NCBI GenBank assembly: GCA_049841135.1
Contig: JASGHK010000002.1
Location: forward strand, 62,001 to 126,000
Direction: 5' to 3'
Length of the DNA stretch: 64,000 bases
Origin: JACRCT01 sp049841135
Lineage (GTDB): Bacteria; Myxococcota; Myxococcia; Myxococcales; UBA5297
Shown here piece after piece: positions 9,122-18,345 of this stretch; the first letter of the stretch is position 1; each line of letters starts with the position of its first letter. The notes under the pieces were generated by a model. It had not been told where the DNA came from. It did no database searches and saw nothing but the letters and a program-made list of their open reading frames with translations. Both the position numbers and the translations under genes were made by a program.

Positions 9122-10081
9122 GTGAAGACGAAGTCGGCAGCCTTGCTGGTGGCGCTCCTCGCGGGCGCGGCGCCGGTGCACGCGCAGGACGCGGCGGGCA
9201 CCATCGCGCTCAAGCGCTTCCGCGTCGTCCACACCGCCCGGACCGGCGGCCCCGCCACCTCGCTGTCGCGCACGCTCGAGGACGAGCGCAACGCCATCGC
9301 CGCGATGCTCGGCCGGGACTGGGAAGGCTCGGTGGACGTCTTCGTCGCCGAGGGGCCCGACGACGCCCAGGCGCTCGGCCCGCTCCCCCAAGACGCCATC
9401 CTCCTCGACTCGCGCTCGCTCGCCGGCGAGGAAGGCAAGCAGGTGCTGCGACATGCGCTGGCCCACCTCGCCATCGCCCGGCTGGGCACCTTCCCGCGCT
9501 GGTTCGCCGAAGGCTTCGCCGCCATCGCGGCCGACGAGTGGTCGGCCAGCAGCTGGATCGCCGGCTACCGCTCCTCGGTGCGTCCGGAAGCCGCCATCCC
9601 TTTGCAGCTGCTGACGACGAGCTGGCCCGAGCGCCTCTCGGAGCTGGAAGTGGCGCACGCCCAGAGCCTGTCCTTCGTGGCCTTTCTTCAGGAGGAGGCC
9701 GACGAATCCGCCCTCCGGGTGCTGGTGGGCAAGGTCGCCGGAGGCGCGGCCTTCGAGCCGGCCTTCCGCGAGGTCTTCCAGACCGACCTTTCGGCGATGG
9801 AGGCGCGCTGGCGCGAGCAGCAGTCGGGGCGCTGGTCCTGGGTGCCGGTGGCGACCCACCCCATGACCCTCTGGGTCGCCTTCACGGTGGCGTGCGTGCT
9901 GGGCTACGTCCGCATCAAGCACCGCAGGCGCGTACGCCAGGCCGAGGTGGAGCTCGAAGAGCAGGCCCGGGACGCCGCGCTGCGCATCGCCGCCGCAGAG
10001 CATCGCCGTCCCAATCCCACCCCCGTTGGTGTGGACGACGATCACCACCGCCGGCCGCCGACCAAGCCCGTCCTGCACTGA
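9122..10081 (+). CDS. exported peptidase-MA-like protein with degenerate zinc motif
   Basis: 319 aa, GTG start at 9122 giving a clean signal peptide (cleavage after VHAQ). The central region resembles gluzincin 'peptidase MA' proteins: a helix with HALAH followed about 20 residues later by FPRWFAEGFAA, which supplies the third ligand-type Glu. In active members the first motif is HExxH; here the catalytic Glu is Ala, so hydrolysis is unlikely. A membrane helix near residue 245 (MTLWVAFTVACVLGYV) anchors it, followed by a charged coiled coil and a His-rich tail. It is probably a membrane-bound pseudo-enzyme or a binding protein. Its gene converges with the cNMP-binding gene at 10142. Confidence 0.7.
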   Translation: MKTKSAALLVALLAGAAPVHAQDAAGTIALKRFRVVHTARTGGPATSLSRTLEDERNAIAAMLGRDWEGSVDVFVAEGPDDAQALGPLPQDAILLDSRSLAGEEGKQVLRHALAHLAIARLGTFPRWFAEGFAAIAADEWSASSWIAGYRSSVRPEAAIPLQLLTTSWPERLSELEVAHAQSLSFVAFLQEEADESALRVLVGKVAGGAAFEPAFREVFQTDLSAMEARWREQQSGRWSWVPVATHPMTLWVAFTVACVLGYVRIKHRRRVRQAEVELEEQARDAALRIAAAEHRRPNPTPVGVDDDHHRRPPTKPVLH

Positions 10082-10141
10082 CTGAGCGACCTTGCGACTC
10101 GTCGCCCTCCTTCAGCCGGACGGGCCGAGCCCCCCGGTCCG

Positions 10142-10582
10142 TCAGGTCGAAAGCTTCTGCAGCAGCTCCTCGGTCCGCTTGACGCCGACTGCCGACAGCG
10201 CCTGCCTCACGGTCGGGTAGTCCTTGAGCACCGCCTCGACTACTTCGCGCGAGAAGACCAGCAGGTCGCAAGCCTCGACCGCGGTCACCGTGGCCGAGCG
10301 CGGCTGGTTGGCCACCACCGCCATCTCGCCGAAGAACGCGCCCCTCCCCAACTGGGCGATATCCTTGGCCGTGCCGAAGTCGTCCGCGGCAACCGAAACC
10401 CTGCCGGCGACGACCACGAAGAACGCGTCGCCCTTCTCGCCCTCGCGGCAGATGACCTCCTGGGCGCCGACCTCGCGCCGCGTGGCGCCGGCGAGCATGC
10501 GCTCTCGCCCCTTCTCGTCCAGCAGCATGAACAGCTTGGAGGTCTTGACGAGCTCTTCGGAGGTGGGGAGCGGGTTCGCCAT
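10142..10582 (-). CDS. single-domain cyclic-nucleotide-binding protein
   Basis: 146 aa, ATG at 10582. The whole protein is one cNMP-binding beta-barrel plus its helices. The phosphate-binding cassette is present: GRGAFFGEMAVVANQPRSAT matches the G-E-[LMA]-x-R-[ST]-A signature. There is no DNA-binding or catalytic domain, so it would act as a stand-alone cAMP/cGMP-responsive switch that binds partners. It is divergently placed next to a stand-alone response regulator (107 bp between starts). Together with the cyclases elsewhere in this window it suggests cAMP signalling. Ligand choice cannot be read from the sequence. Confidence 0.88.
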   Translation of the reverse strand: MANPLPTSEELVKTSKLFMLLDEKGRERMLAGATRREVGAQEVICREGEKGDAFFVVVAGRVSVAADDFGTAKDIAQLGRGAFFGEMAVVANQPRSATVTAVEACDLLVFSREVVEAVLKDYPTVRQALSAVGVKRTEELLQKLST

Positions 10583-10688
10583 GGCCCCTTTCTACCAAGC
10601 GGGCGGTGGCCGCGCCAACCGCGCTTCCCCCTTGGAGCGGGCGACCCAAGCTTTTGTCCGGTCTTCTTTCCCCGATCGGAGGCAGCCC

Positions 10689-11132
10689 GTGGTCGACACC
10701 GAGAAGCCGACCCCCGAGCAGGGGCCGGAACGAGCCGCCGAGCAGCCAGGCGAAGAACGTTCGCTCCAGGGCAAGCTGGCGCTGGTCGTCGACGACGACC
10801 CGGACCTGCGCGACTACGTGCGCCTGGTGCTGGAGCGCGCCGGCTGCCGGGTGGAGCTGGCCCGGGACGGCGCCGCCGCGCTCGCGGCCATCGCACGGCA
10901 GGCGCCGGACATCGTGCTGCTCGACATGCGCATGCCGAAGATCACCGGCGACGAGGTGCTGGACCTGCTCGCGCGCATCGAGCGGCACCCGCCGGTGGTG
11001 GTGATGACCTCGGCGAAGCACGCTCGCGACCAGGCGCTACGGCACCGCAACCCCTACTACCTGGCCAAGCCGTTCGACCCGCCGACGCTGCTCGCGACGG
11101 TGGAGACGGCGCTGGAGTCCGAGCCGGGCTAG
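10689..11132 (+). CDS. stand-alone response regulator (receiver domain only)
   Basis: 147 aa. GTG at 10689 is chosen because GGAGG lies 7 bp upstream and the receiver fold follows a short 28-residue Pro/Glu-rich lead. Receiver signature: acidic pair in VVDDDPDL, phospho-acceptor Asp79 in VLLDMRMP, conserved Thr107 in VVMTSAK and Lys127 in LAKPF. No output domain. It converges with the GAF-GAF histidine kinase gene across a 38-bp palindrome, so that kinase is a candidate partner (inference from proximity only). Confidence 0.9.
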   Translation: MVDTEKPTPEQGPERAAEQPGEERSLQGKLALVVDDDPDLRDYVRLVLERAGCRVELARDGAAALAAIARQAPDIVLLDMRMPKITGDEVLDLLARIERHPPVVVMTSAKHARDQALRHRNPYYLAKPFDPPTLLATVETALESEPG

Positions 11133-11149
11133 CAGCGTCGTCGAGATCT

Positions 11150-11187
11150 GCTGAAGGTATGTCGGTGGCCACTGACATACCTTCAGC
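11150..11187. terminator. 38-bp near-perfect palindrome between convergent genes
   Basis: Arms GCTGAAGGTATGTC and GACATACCTTCAGC are exact inverted repeats of 14 bp. The 10 bp between them (GGTGGCCACT) also pairs except for one G-T. The element sits 17 bp after the response regulator stop and 28 bp after the kinase stop, the expected place for a bidirectional terminator. It lacks a T-tract and has almost no loop, so a protein-binding palindrome is also possible. Confidence 0.6.
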
Positions 11188-11215
11188 ACGTCCCCGGTCA
11201 AGCGGTCGGCCTGCC

Positions 11216-13000
11216 CTACCCCGGGATCTTCAGGATGAACGTCGTCCCCTTGCCCGGCTTGCTCTTGAACGACACCTCGCCGCCGTGCTGCTCGATGACC
11301 TTCTTGACGATGGCCAGGCCCAGGCCGGTCCCGTCCTTCTTGCCGCTGGTCACGAACGACTGGAAGAGCCGGTCGGCGATCTCCTCGGGGATGCCCGGAC
11401 CGGTGTCCGCCAACCGGAAGACGACCTGGTCGTCCTCCTTGTCGACGGTCACCGTGAACTTGCCGCCGCCGGGCATGGCCTGGGCGGCGTTGCGGGCGAT
11501 GTTGTAGAGGGCGCGCTTCATCTTGCCTTCGTCCATGCGCACCGTGCCCAGGTAGTTGCCCACCATCTGCAGCTCGATGTCCTTGCCCTCCAGGTCCTTG
11601 CTCAGGAACTCGTTGATCTCCTCGACGAACTTGTTGAGGTAGACCTTGCGCAAGAGGATGTCGGTCTCGCCGCGCGCGAAGGCCAGGGTCTCCTTGGCCA
11701 TGGCGCTGATGTGGTCGAGCTGCCGGAGGATGATCTCGCTCGAGTTCTCGCGGCTCTCCTTCTGGTCGTCGTCCACCATCATCTGGGCGTAGCCCGAGAC
11801 CAGCGTCATCGGCGTGCGCAGGTCGTGGAGCATGCCGGCGATCATCTGGCCGATGGCGGCGAGCCGCGCCTTGCGCTCGCCCTCGACGCGCTCGCGCGCC
11901 ACGGCGATGGCCCGCGACACCTGGCCGGCGATGAGCGTCGCCAGCCGCAGGTCGTGCTCCTCGAAGGGCCGGCCGTTGGCGGGGTTGATGAGCTCGAGCG
12001 CGCCCAGGAGCTCCTTCTCGCCGACCAGCGGGACGCAGACCACCGCGCGGGTCGCCATGCTCACGCTCTTGGCGATGCGCGGCGCGTAGGCCGGGTGGCT
12101 GGCCGGGTCGTTGGTCATCACCGGCTTGCCCGTGGACGCCACCTGCCCGGCGATCCCCTCGCCCAGCTGCAACTTGAACTTCTTGACCTGTTCGCCCTTG
12201 GGGCCCATCGCGGTCTTGAAGAACAGCGCGCCCAGGTCCTCCTCGACGAACAGGATGGAGCCGCCCTCCACCTCCAGGACCTCCATCGCCGTGGCGAGGA
12301 TGCCGTCCACCAGCTCCTCGAGCGAGGAGGAGGTGCTGATGCGCTGCTCGATGTCGAAGAGCAGATCCAGCTCGGAGACGCGGTTGGCCAGCGACTCCTT
12401 GGCCGATTGGAGCGCGGCGTTCTGGGCCACCACGTCGCGGTAGAGCCGGGCGTTCTCGATGGCCACGCCGGCCTGTGCGCTGATGGCCTCGAGGACCGCC
12501 ACGTCCTCCTGCGTGAAGTCGCCGTCGAGGCGGTTGAGCGCCTGGATCGCCCCGATGACCGAGCCCGACTTGTCGTGGATGGGCGCGACCACCATCGACC
12601 GCGTCTTGTAGCCGGTGACCCGGTCCACCATGCGATTGAAGCGGCCGTCGCTCTTGGCGTCGTTGAGCAGCACCGATTCGCCGTTCATACAGACCCAGCC
12701 GGCGATGCCGCTGCCCAGCGGCAGGCGGATCTCCGAGAGCCCTTCGCCCTGGACGACCTTGCTCCAGATCTCGCTCTTCTCGTTGTCGACGAGGAACAGG
12801 GTGGAGCGCTCGGCGCGCACCGCCTTGCTGGTGCGGGCGATGACCTCGCTCAGCACCTGGTCCAGGTCGAGCGTGGATCCGATGGCGCGGCAGATGCCCA
12901 GCACGCTGCTGAAGCGCTCGCGCGTGCTGTTCAGCGAGAGGAGCAGCTCCTTGGGATCCGTCGTCGCCAGCGTGGGGAACCTGCCGGAGGTCTTCGTCAT
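11216..13000 (-). CDS. GAF-GAF sensor histidine kinase
   Basis: 594 aa, ATG at 13000. Cytoplasmic: no signal or membrane helices. GAF domain 1 about 45-195, GAF domain 2 about 225-370, HisKA dimerisation helix with phospho-acceptor His392 in MLHDLRTPM, then HATPase_c with N box (NIARNAAQAM, about 500), G1 DTGPGIP (about 532) and G2 GTGLGLAI (about 557). The kinase would bind small ligands or cyclic nucleotides through its GAF domains and phosphorylate a separate receiver. The stand-alone response regulator converging on it is a candidate partner. A CRP-like sequence lies 72 bp upstream of its start. Confidence 0.94.
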   Translation of the reverse strand: MTKTSGRFPTLATTDPKELLLSLNSTRERFSSVLGICRAIGSTLDLDQVLSEVIARTSKAVRAERSTLFLVDNEKSEIWSKVVQGEGLSEIRLPLGSGIAGWVCMNGESVLLNDAKSDGRFNRMVDRVTGYKTRSMVVAPIHDKSGSVIGAIQALNRLDGDFTQEDVAVLEAISAQAGVAIENARLYRDVVAQNAALQSAKESLANRVSELDLLFDIEQRISTSSSLEELVDGILATAMEVLEVEGGSILFVEEDLGALFFKTAMGPKGEQVKKFKLQLGEGIAGQVASTGKPVMTNDPASHPAYAPRIAKSVSMATRAVVCVPLVGEKELLGALELINPANGRPFEEHDLRLATLIAGQVSRAIAVARERVEGERKARLAAIGQMIAGMLHDLRTPMTLVSGYAQMMVDDDQKESRENSSEIILRQLDHISAMAKETLAFARGETDILLRKVYLNKFVEEINEFLSKDLEGKDIELQMVGNYLGTVRMDEGKMKRALYNIARNAAQAMPGGGKFTVTVDKEDDQVVFRLADTGPGIPEEIADRLFQSFVTSGKKDGTGLGLAIVKKVIEQHGGEVSFKSKPGKGTTFILKIPG

Positions 13001-13071
13001 GGCGCCGGATTATGTGGGAAAGGCCCTTTGGATGCGAATCCGCCAGTCGTAATCCAGGCTTAAGACACTCT

Positions 13072-13087
13072 TGTGACCCGCATCACG
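13072..13087. promoter_or_regulatory. CRP-type operator candidate upstream of GAF histidine kinase
   Basis: TGTGA-N6-TCACG matches the E. coli-type CRP half sites (TGTGA/TCACA) at nine of ten positions. It lies in the 219-bp divergent region between the kinase (start 13000) and the membrane-protein gene (start 13220). The window encodes a Crp/Fnr-family regulator and cAMP enzymes, which raises the interest, but one such match could occur by chance. Confidence 0.35.
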
Positions 13088-13219
13088 CCCTGCCCGCACC
13101 ATTAGATCAGCGCCAGCGCCGGCCGGGCGCCTTCCCGGCGCCCATGCTTCCACCTTTGGGGCCAATGCAGGCCGTCGCGCGCGTCGTCAGCGAGGACGGC
13201 CTGAGGTAGATCCAAGGTC

Positions 13220-13900
13220 GTGCCCGACGACCCCAAGAGCGACCTGAGTGGGAAGGTCATCTCGGCCGGCTTCGGCCTGGTCCTCCTGCTCATCGCGGTG
13301 CTGCTGACCTACGGCGCCTTCTTCGAGCCGCGCCGGCCAGGCGACACCTTCGACCTGCCGGCGCAGGGCTACCTCCTACTGGCCAGCGTCTATGCGCTCA
13401 CCCTGAGCCTGCTCGTCTCCGTCGTGAATCGGCCGGCGGTGCAGCGCATCCAGAGTGCCCTCTCGACCGTGGCCCTGCTGTCATTCGCCGGCTTCTTCGT
13501 CTGGCTGGCCGTGCTGGCCGCCGTCGCCCCGCCGCGCGAGACGCGACCTGGCTTGGGCCACTACACCTTCGCCGTCCTGGTCTTCTTCGCGGCGGGCAGC
13601 GGCACCTTCCTGGGCTTCGTCGCGCTCCTGCAGCATCGACGCGCGGCCAAGGTCTCCGCGCCGCCTCCCGCGCTCTCGCCGGGCTCGATGCTGATTTGGC
13701 CGCTGCTGGCGCTCTTCAAGGCTCCGCTGGGATCGGCGGTGGTCTTCGGGCTGTGCGCGGGCCTGACCTTCTTCGGCGAGTGGCTCGGCGGTCGCTTCGG
13801 ACATCCTCTGGCCGGCGCCGTTGCCTTCCTGGTGGTGCCGATGGTGGTCGGGGTTCTGGCTGCAGGTCGCTCGGCCGCCAGGCAGATCCGCGGCGGCTGA
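13220..13900 (+). CDS. six-helix integral membrane protein of unknown function
   Basis: 226 aa, GTG start at 13220. Six hydrophobic segments: about 14-36, 51-70, 80-104, 114-137, 155-185 and 195-217. Short polar loops contain no recognisable motif, and there is no signal peptide beyond the first helix. Convergent with the next gene, leaving only 9 bp. The family is not recognised; a small multipass protein of this size could be a sensor, transporter subunit or structural membrane protein. Confidence 0.75.
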   Translation: MPDDPKSDLSGKVISAGFGLVLLLIAVLLTYGAFFEPRRPGDTFDLPAQGYLLLASVYALTLSLLVSVVNRPAVQRIQSALSTVALLSFAGFFVWLAVLAAVAPPRETRPGLGHYTFAVLVFFAAGSGTFLGFVALLQHRRAAKVSAPPPALSPGSMLIWPLLALFKAPLGSAVVFGLCAGLTFFGEWLGGRFGHPLAGAVAFLVVPMVVGVLAAGRSAARQIRGG

Positions 13901-13909
13901 GGTGAGCAT

Positions 13910-15560
13910 CTACGCGAGCCAGGCCGTGGGCGACGCCCACTCCTGGACGAGGGTCCGCGGAGCCCCATCCCCATCGACCAGGACCAGGCGCCGTCCGACC
14001 ATGGGCGAGTCCTGGGTTCGGAAGGCCACGAGGGGAAGCACCGGGTGCGCCAGCGGCGCGACGATGCGCATGTAGCCGCGCGCAGACGACCAGAGCGTCT
14101 TCGCCGCCGCCGGCTCCGCCACGGGAATCCTCAGGAGCGACTCGTCCTCCTCCACCTTGAAGCGCCCGTCGCCGAGGGGAGTCCGGTAGCGCGCGGTGCG
14201 CACGTACAGCACCAGGTGGGCACCGGAGTCGGTGAACGAAGGCCAGCACGCCTCCTCGCAGGGCGGCGACATGCGGCGCACAGCGCCACTGGCCAGCTCG
14301 AGCAAGAACGCCTGCCAACCTTCGCCTTGGACCTTGGCGAGAAAGGCGAGGTGCGTGCCGCACGGCGACCAGACCGGTGCCCTTCCCTCGCGCGGAGGGA
14401 CGAGCGGGCGGCCTTTCTGATCGAACACCGTCAACTCGTCACCCGAGACAGCGGCGACGAGGTTGCCGTCCGGCGACAGCGCGAAGGCCGAGCCTGGGCA
14501 GACCGCACGCCGACCTCCGGTGCCGCAGTCGAACGCCCAGATCGTGCTCGCAGCCGAGGCGAAAGCTTCGCGACCGTCGGGCGACAACACCGGGTCCCCT
14601 TCGAATCGCTCCGTCCCCAACCTGCGCCGGCTGGCCCGCGCACGGTCCTCGACCACCAGGTCCATGCGAGTGCGCCAGCTCAACAGAAAGACGGCGTGGT
14701 CCAGCTTGGGCGTGAAGCTCATCCGCGCTGCGGACAGGTCGAGCGGCGTCCTCTCCCGGCCGTCGGGCGAGAGCACGAGCCAGGAGCGCTCGCCCCTGGC
14801 CAGCAGCCTGGGATTGGGGCCAGGTTCCGAATCCGAGTCTGGAGTGGTCGGCAGGCTGACCGCGCCTGCCGAAAACACTGGGCCTCTGACGGGAACGGCT
14901 TTCTCCAGCCGTTCCCGATCTCGAGACGAATCCTCGGGAAGCTGGGCCGCCTGGAGCGGCCTGGTCTGGAAGCGCCCAGGACCCGGCCCGAGCATCACCA
15001 CCTCGCCCTCGACGTCCTCGCCATCGGGATAGCGCAGCACGAGCTGCAGGGACGCCCCCTGAGGCATCTCCTCGAGGAGGCAGCGGAAGAACTCGCCGAC
15101 GTCCGCGCAGTCCGCCAGCTGAGGTGCGATCCGCCCGTCGTCGGCGACGCACAGCCCGCCCTCGGTTCGAACATCCTTCATCACGTCCCGGCCCAGCGTC
15201 GCCAGCGGCGGCGGCGCGAAGTCCAGCGCCAGATCGCCCAAGACGTCGAGGACCTGGCCGGCATCGCCCTCGAGAAGACGCCCAGCGACGAGCACCGAGC
15301 GCAGCAGCTCGTCGTCCTCCCTCGCAGCGTTGAGCACCTCGCAGTCGCAGAACCCTCCGCGCGAGGCCAGCGCCTGGTAGAGGGTGGCGCGATCCACGCC
15401 GGCCTCGAGTGCGCAGCTCCGCGTGACCCGCAGCGCGCACGACCGCGACCAGGTCGGCGACCGCCTCGGCGTCCCGGCCGTGGGCGCATGCGTCGTGCAG
15501 CTCGCGCATGCACGCCTGCGTCGCCGGCGGAAGCTGGTCGAACGAGGTCGCGCGTCCCAT
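13910..15560 (-). CDS. DUF2695-like N-terminus plus beta-propeller-like protein, frameshifted
   Basis: ATG at 15560. The first about 100 residues contain a YQALASRGGFCDCEVLNAAR segment resembling DUF2695-type small domains. After a mid region of mixed strands, residues from about 230 onwards show repeated 'LSPDG' and 'WSPCGTHLAF' units, the hallmark of PD40/TolB-type propeller blades. No signal peptide. A single-base frameshift at 15413-15419 separates the first 49 residues from the rest; removing one base recreates GAGCTC and gives E-L-A-L-E-A-G-V-D. The gene ends 4 bp before... it starts 3 bp downstream of the polA stop on the same strand, so it is likely co-transcribed with polA. Function unknown. 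Confidence 0.7.
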
Positions 15561-15563
15561 GGC

Positions 15564-18258
15564 TCAGTGCGCGGACGCCCAGGTCTTGCCGACGCCGACC
15601 TCCACCAGCAGCGGCACCTTGAGCTCGCCGGCGCCGCGCATCGCCTCCACCATCAGCGCCTTGGCCTTCTCCACCTCGGCCTCTGGCGCCTCGACCATCA
15701 GCTCGTCGTGGACCTGCAGGATCAGCCGCGCCTTCAGGTTCTCGGCGCGCAACCGGCGGTCGACCTCGATCATCGCGCGCTTGATGAGGTCCGCGGCGGT
15801 CCCCTGGATCGGCGTGTTGACCGCGATCCGCTCGGCGCCGTTGCGGGTCGCCGGGTTGCGGCTGGAGATCTCCGGGACATAGCGGCGGCGGCCGAAGAGC
15901 GTCGCGACCTCCGCGGACTGCCGGGCCTTGGCGATGGTGGCGTCGAGCCAGGCGCGCACGCCTTTGTAGCGCTCGAAGTACTTGTTGATGATGGCCTGCG
16001 CCTCGGCGCCGGGCAGGTCCAGCCGCTGCCCGAGCCCGAAGCTGGTCAGGCCGTAGGCGATGCCGAAGTTGATGGCCTTGGCGGCGCGGCGCATCTCCGG
16101 CTTCACGTCCTCGAGCGCGACGCCGTAGACCTCGGCGGCGGTGCGGGTGTGCACGTCCTCGTTCCGGGCGAAGGCGTCGAGCAGCGCCGGGTCCTCGCTG
16201 ACGTGGGCCAGCACGCGCAGCTCGATCTGAGAGTAGTCGGCGGAGACGAGCAGGTTCCCCTCCTCCGCCACGAACGCCTCGCGCACCCGCTTGCCCAGCT
16301 CGGTGCGCACCGGGATGTTCTGCAGGTTGGGGTCCGAGCTCGAGAGCCGCCCGGTGGCGGTGAGCGCCTGGTGGAAGCTGGTGTGGATCCGCCCGTCCTT
16401 CTCGATGAGCGTGGGCAGCGCGTCGAGGTAGGTCCCCTTGAGCTTGAAGAGGCTGCGGTACTCGATGATCTCCTTGGGCAGCGGGTGCTGCTCGGCGAGC
16501 TTCTCGAGCACCTCCTGGTCCACCGACGGCCCGCTCTTGGTCTTGCGGATGACCGGGAGCTTCAGGTCCTCGAAGAGCACCTTGGCGAGCTGGCCGTTGG
16601 AGTTGAGGTTGAAGTTCGTCCCGGCGAGCTCGAAGACCTTCGCCTCCTGGTCCGCCACCAGCCGCGAGACCTCCTGCTCCATGCGCGCGAGCGCGGAGCG
16701 GTCGACCTTGACGCCGTCGAGCTCCATCTCCGCGAGGATGGGCAGGAGCGGCATCTCCAGCTCGGTGAAGAGCTTGAGCAGCTGGCCCTCCTCGAGCTCG
16801 GGGACGAGCTTGGCGGCGAGCTGGTGGGCGGCGTCGGCGCAGCTGGCCACGAACGCCGCGGCCTCCTCCACCGTCACGTCGCGGCCGTCGCGCGCCTTGG
16901 CGCCGGTCCCGCGGAGGTCGCCCGGCAGCTCGCAGCCCAGCCGCTCGCGGGCCAGGTCGGAGAGGATGTGCTCGCGGCGCGAGGCGTTGAGCAGGTAGCT
17001 CGCCAGCTGGACGTCGCAGGTCAGGCCCTTCAAGTGGATGCCGAGCTGGCGCATCGCCATCAAGTCGGCCTTCAGGTCGTGGCCCACCTTCGCCTTCGCC
17101 CCGTCCTCGAGCACCGGCTTGAGCTTGGCCGCGACCAGGTCCTTGGCGAGCTGGCGCGGCATGCCCAGGTAGTGGTGGCCGAGCGGCAGGTAGAAGGCCT
17201 CCCCGCCTCCGACGGCGAAGCCCAAGCCGACGAGCGGGTCGCGCCGCGGGTGCATCGCGGCGGTGTAGGTGCGCACGGCGATCGGCCCGGCCTGGGCGAA
17301 CCGGGCGACCATGGCGTCGAGGCCCGCCTCGTCGAGCACGGTGGTGATGGTCGCCTTGGCTTCGGAGACGGGCGGCGGCGGCAGGTCGCGCAAGAGGCGC
17401 GTGAACTCCAAGTCGGTGAAGAGCTTGCGCACTGCCCGCTCGTCCATGAAGCGCCGCGCCAGGTCCTTGGGCCCCACCGGCAGCTCGAGGTCGGCCTTGA
17501 GGGTCACGAGCTGTCGAGCCTTGCGGATGGTCTCGACGTGCTCCTTGAGCCGCTCGGCCAGGCCCTTGGCGCCGCGGATGTCGGTCTTGGGAACCTCGTC
17601 GAGGCGGGCGATGAGCTCCTCGGCGCTGTTGAACCTCTGGATGAGCGCCGCGGCGGTCTTGGGCCCGACCTTGGGCACGCCGGGGATGTTGTCGATGTCG
17701 TCGCCGATGAGGCTCATGTACTCGACGACCTGGTCGGCGCGCACGCCCAGCCGCTCCGGCACGTCGGCCAGGCGGGTGTGCCGGTCCTGCATCGAGTCGT
17801 AGAGCTCCACGTGCTCGGAGACGAGCTGCATGAAGTCCTTGTCGCCGGTGATGACGAGCACCCGGAAGCCCTCGGCGACCGCCTGCCTGGCGAGCGTGGC
17901 GATGATGTCGTCGGCCTCGTAGCCCCGGAAGCTCGAGCACCGGCACGTTGAGCGCCTTGACGACGTCGCGGACGAGCGCGAACTGCGGCACCAGGTCGTC
18001 GGGCGGTGGCGGCCGGTTGGCCTTGTAGTTGGGGTCGATGGCCTGGCGGAAGGTACGCGCCTCGAGGTCGAAGGCCACGCCCACGTGCGTCGGGTCGCCC
18101 TCGCGCAGCGCCTTGAGCAGCATGTTGGTGAAGCCGTACACCGCGTTGGTGGGGACGCCCTTGCTGGTCGAGAGGTGCTGGATGGCGTGGTAGGCGCGGA
18201 AGATGTACGAGCTGCCGTCGATGAGGGTGAGGGTCGGTCGCTCGGTGGTGGCGGGCAT
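15564..18258 (-). CDS. polA: DNA polymerase I, interrupted by a frameshift
   Basis: About 897 aa once corrected, normal for PolA. ATG at 18258. Order: 5'-3' exonuclease (start to about 300, with YIFRAYHAIQ and VITGDKDFMQL), a 3'-5' exonuclease-like fold, and the polymerase. Polymerase motifs: A (SADYSQIELRVLAH), B (RRAAKAINFGIAYG) and C (LQVHDELMVEA). The proofreading domain keeps Asp-type residues in its ExoII and ExoIII segments, but the ExoI DxE position reads AVRTYTA, so proofreading is probably absent. A one-base insertion at 17928-17934 separates residues up to the LEL near residue 107 from the GYEADDIIATL segment. Restoring it gives GAGCTC. polA is a key repair gene, so an error is more likely than a true null. 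Confidence 0.93.
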
Positions 18259-18345
18259 GGGGCGGACGCTACGGGCCGGGGCGGGACGGGTCAAGACGAG
18301 CGTGTGGTAGCGTTCGGGACCACCTGCTGGGAGTGACCGCCCCCC

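Noticed and set aside
10085..10141. Terminator between the pseudo-peptidase and cNMP genes
   Set aside because: A GGACGGGC...CCCGGTCC-like pairing is visible but short, with mismatches; not strong enough to list.
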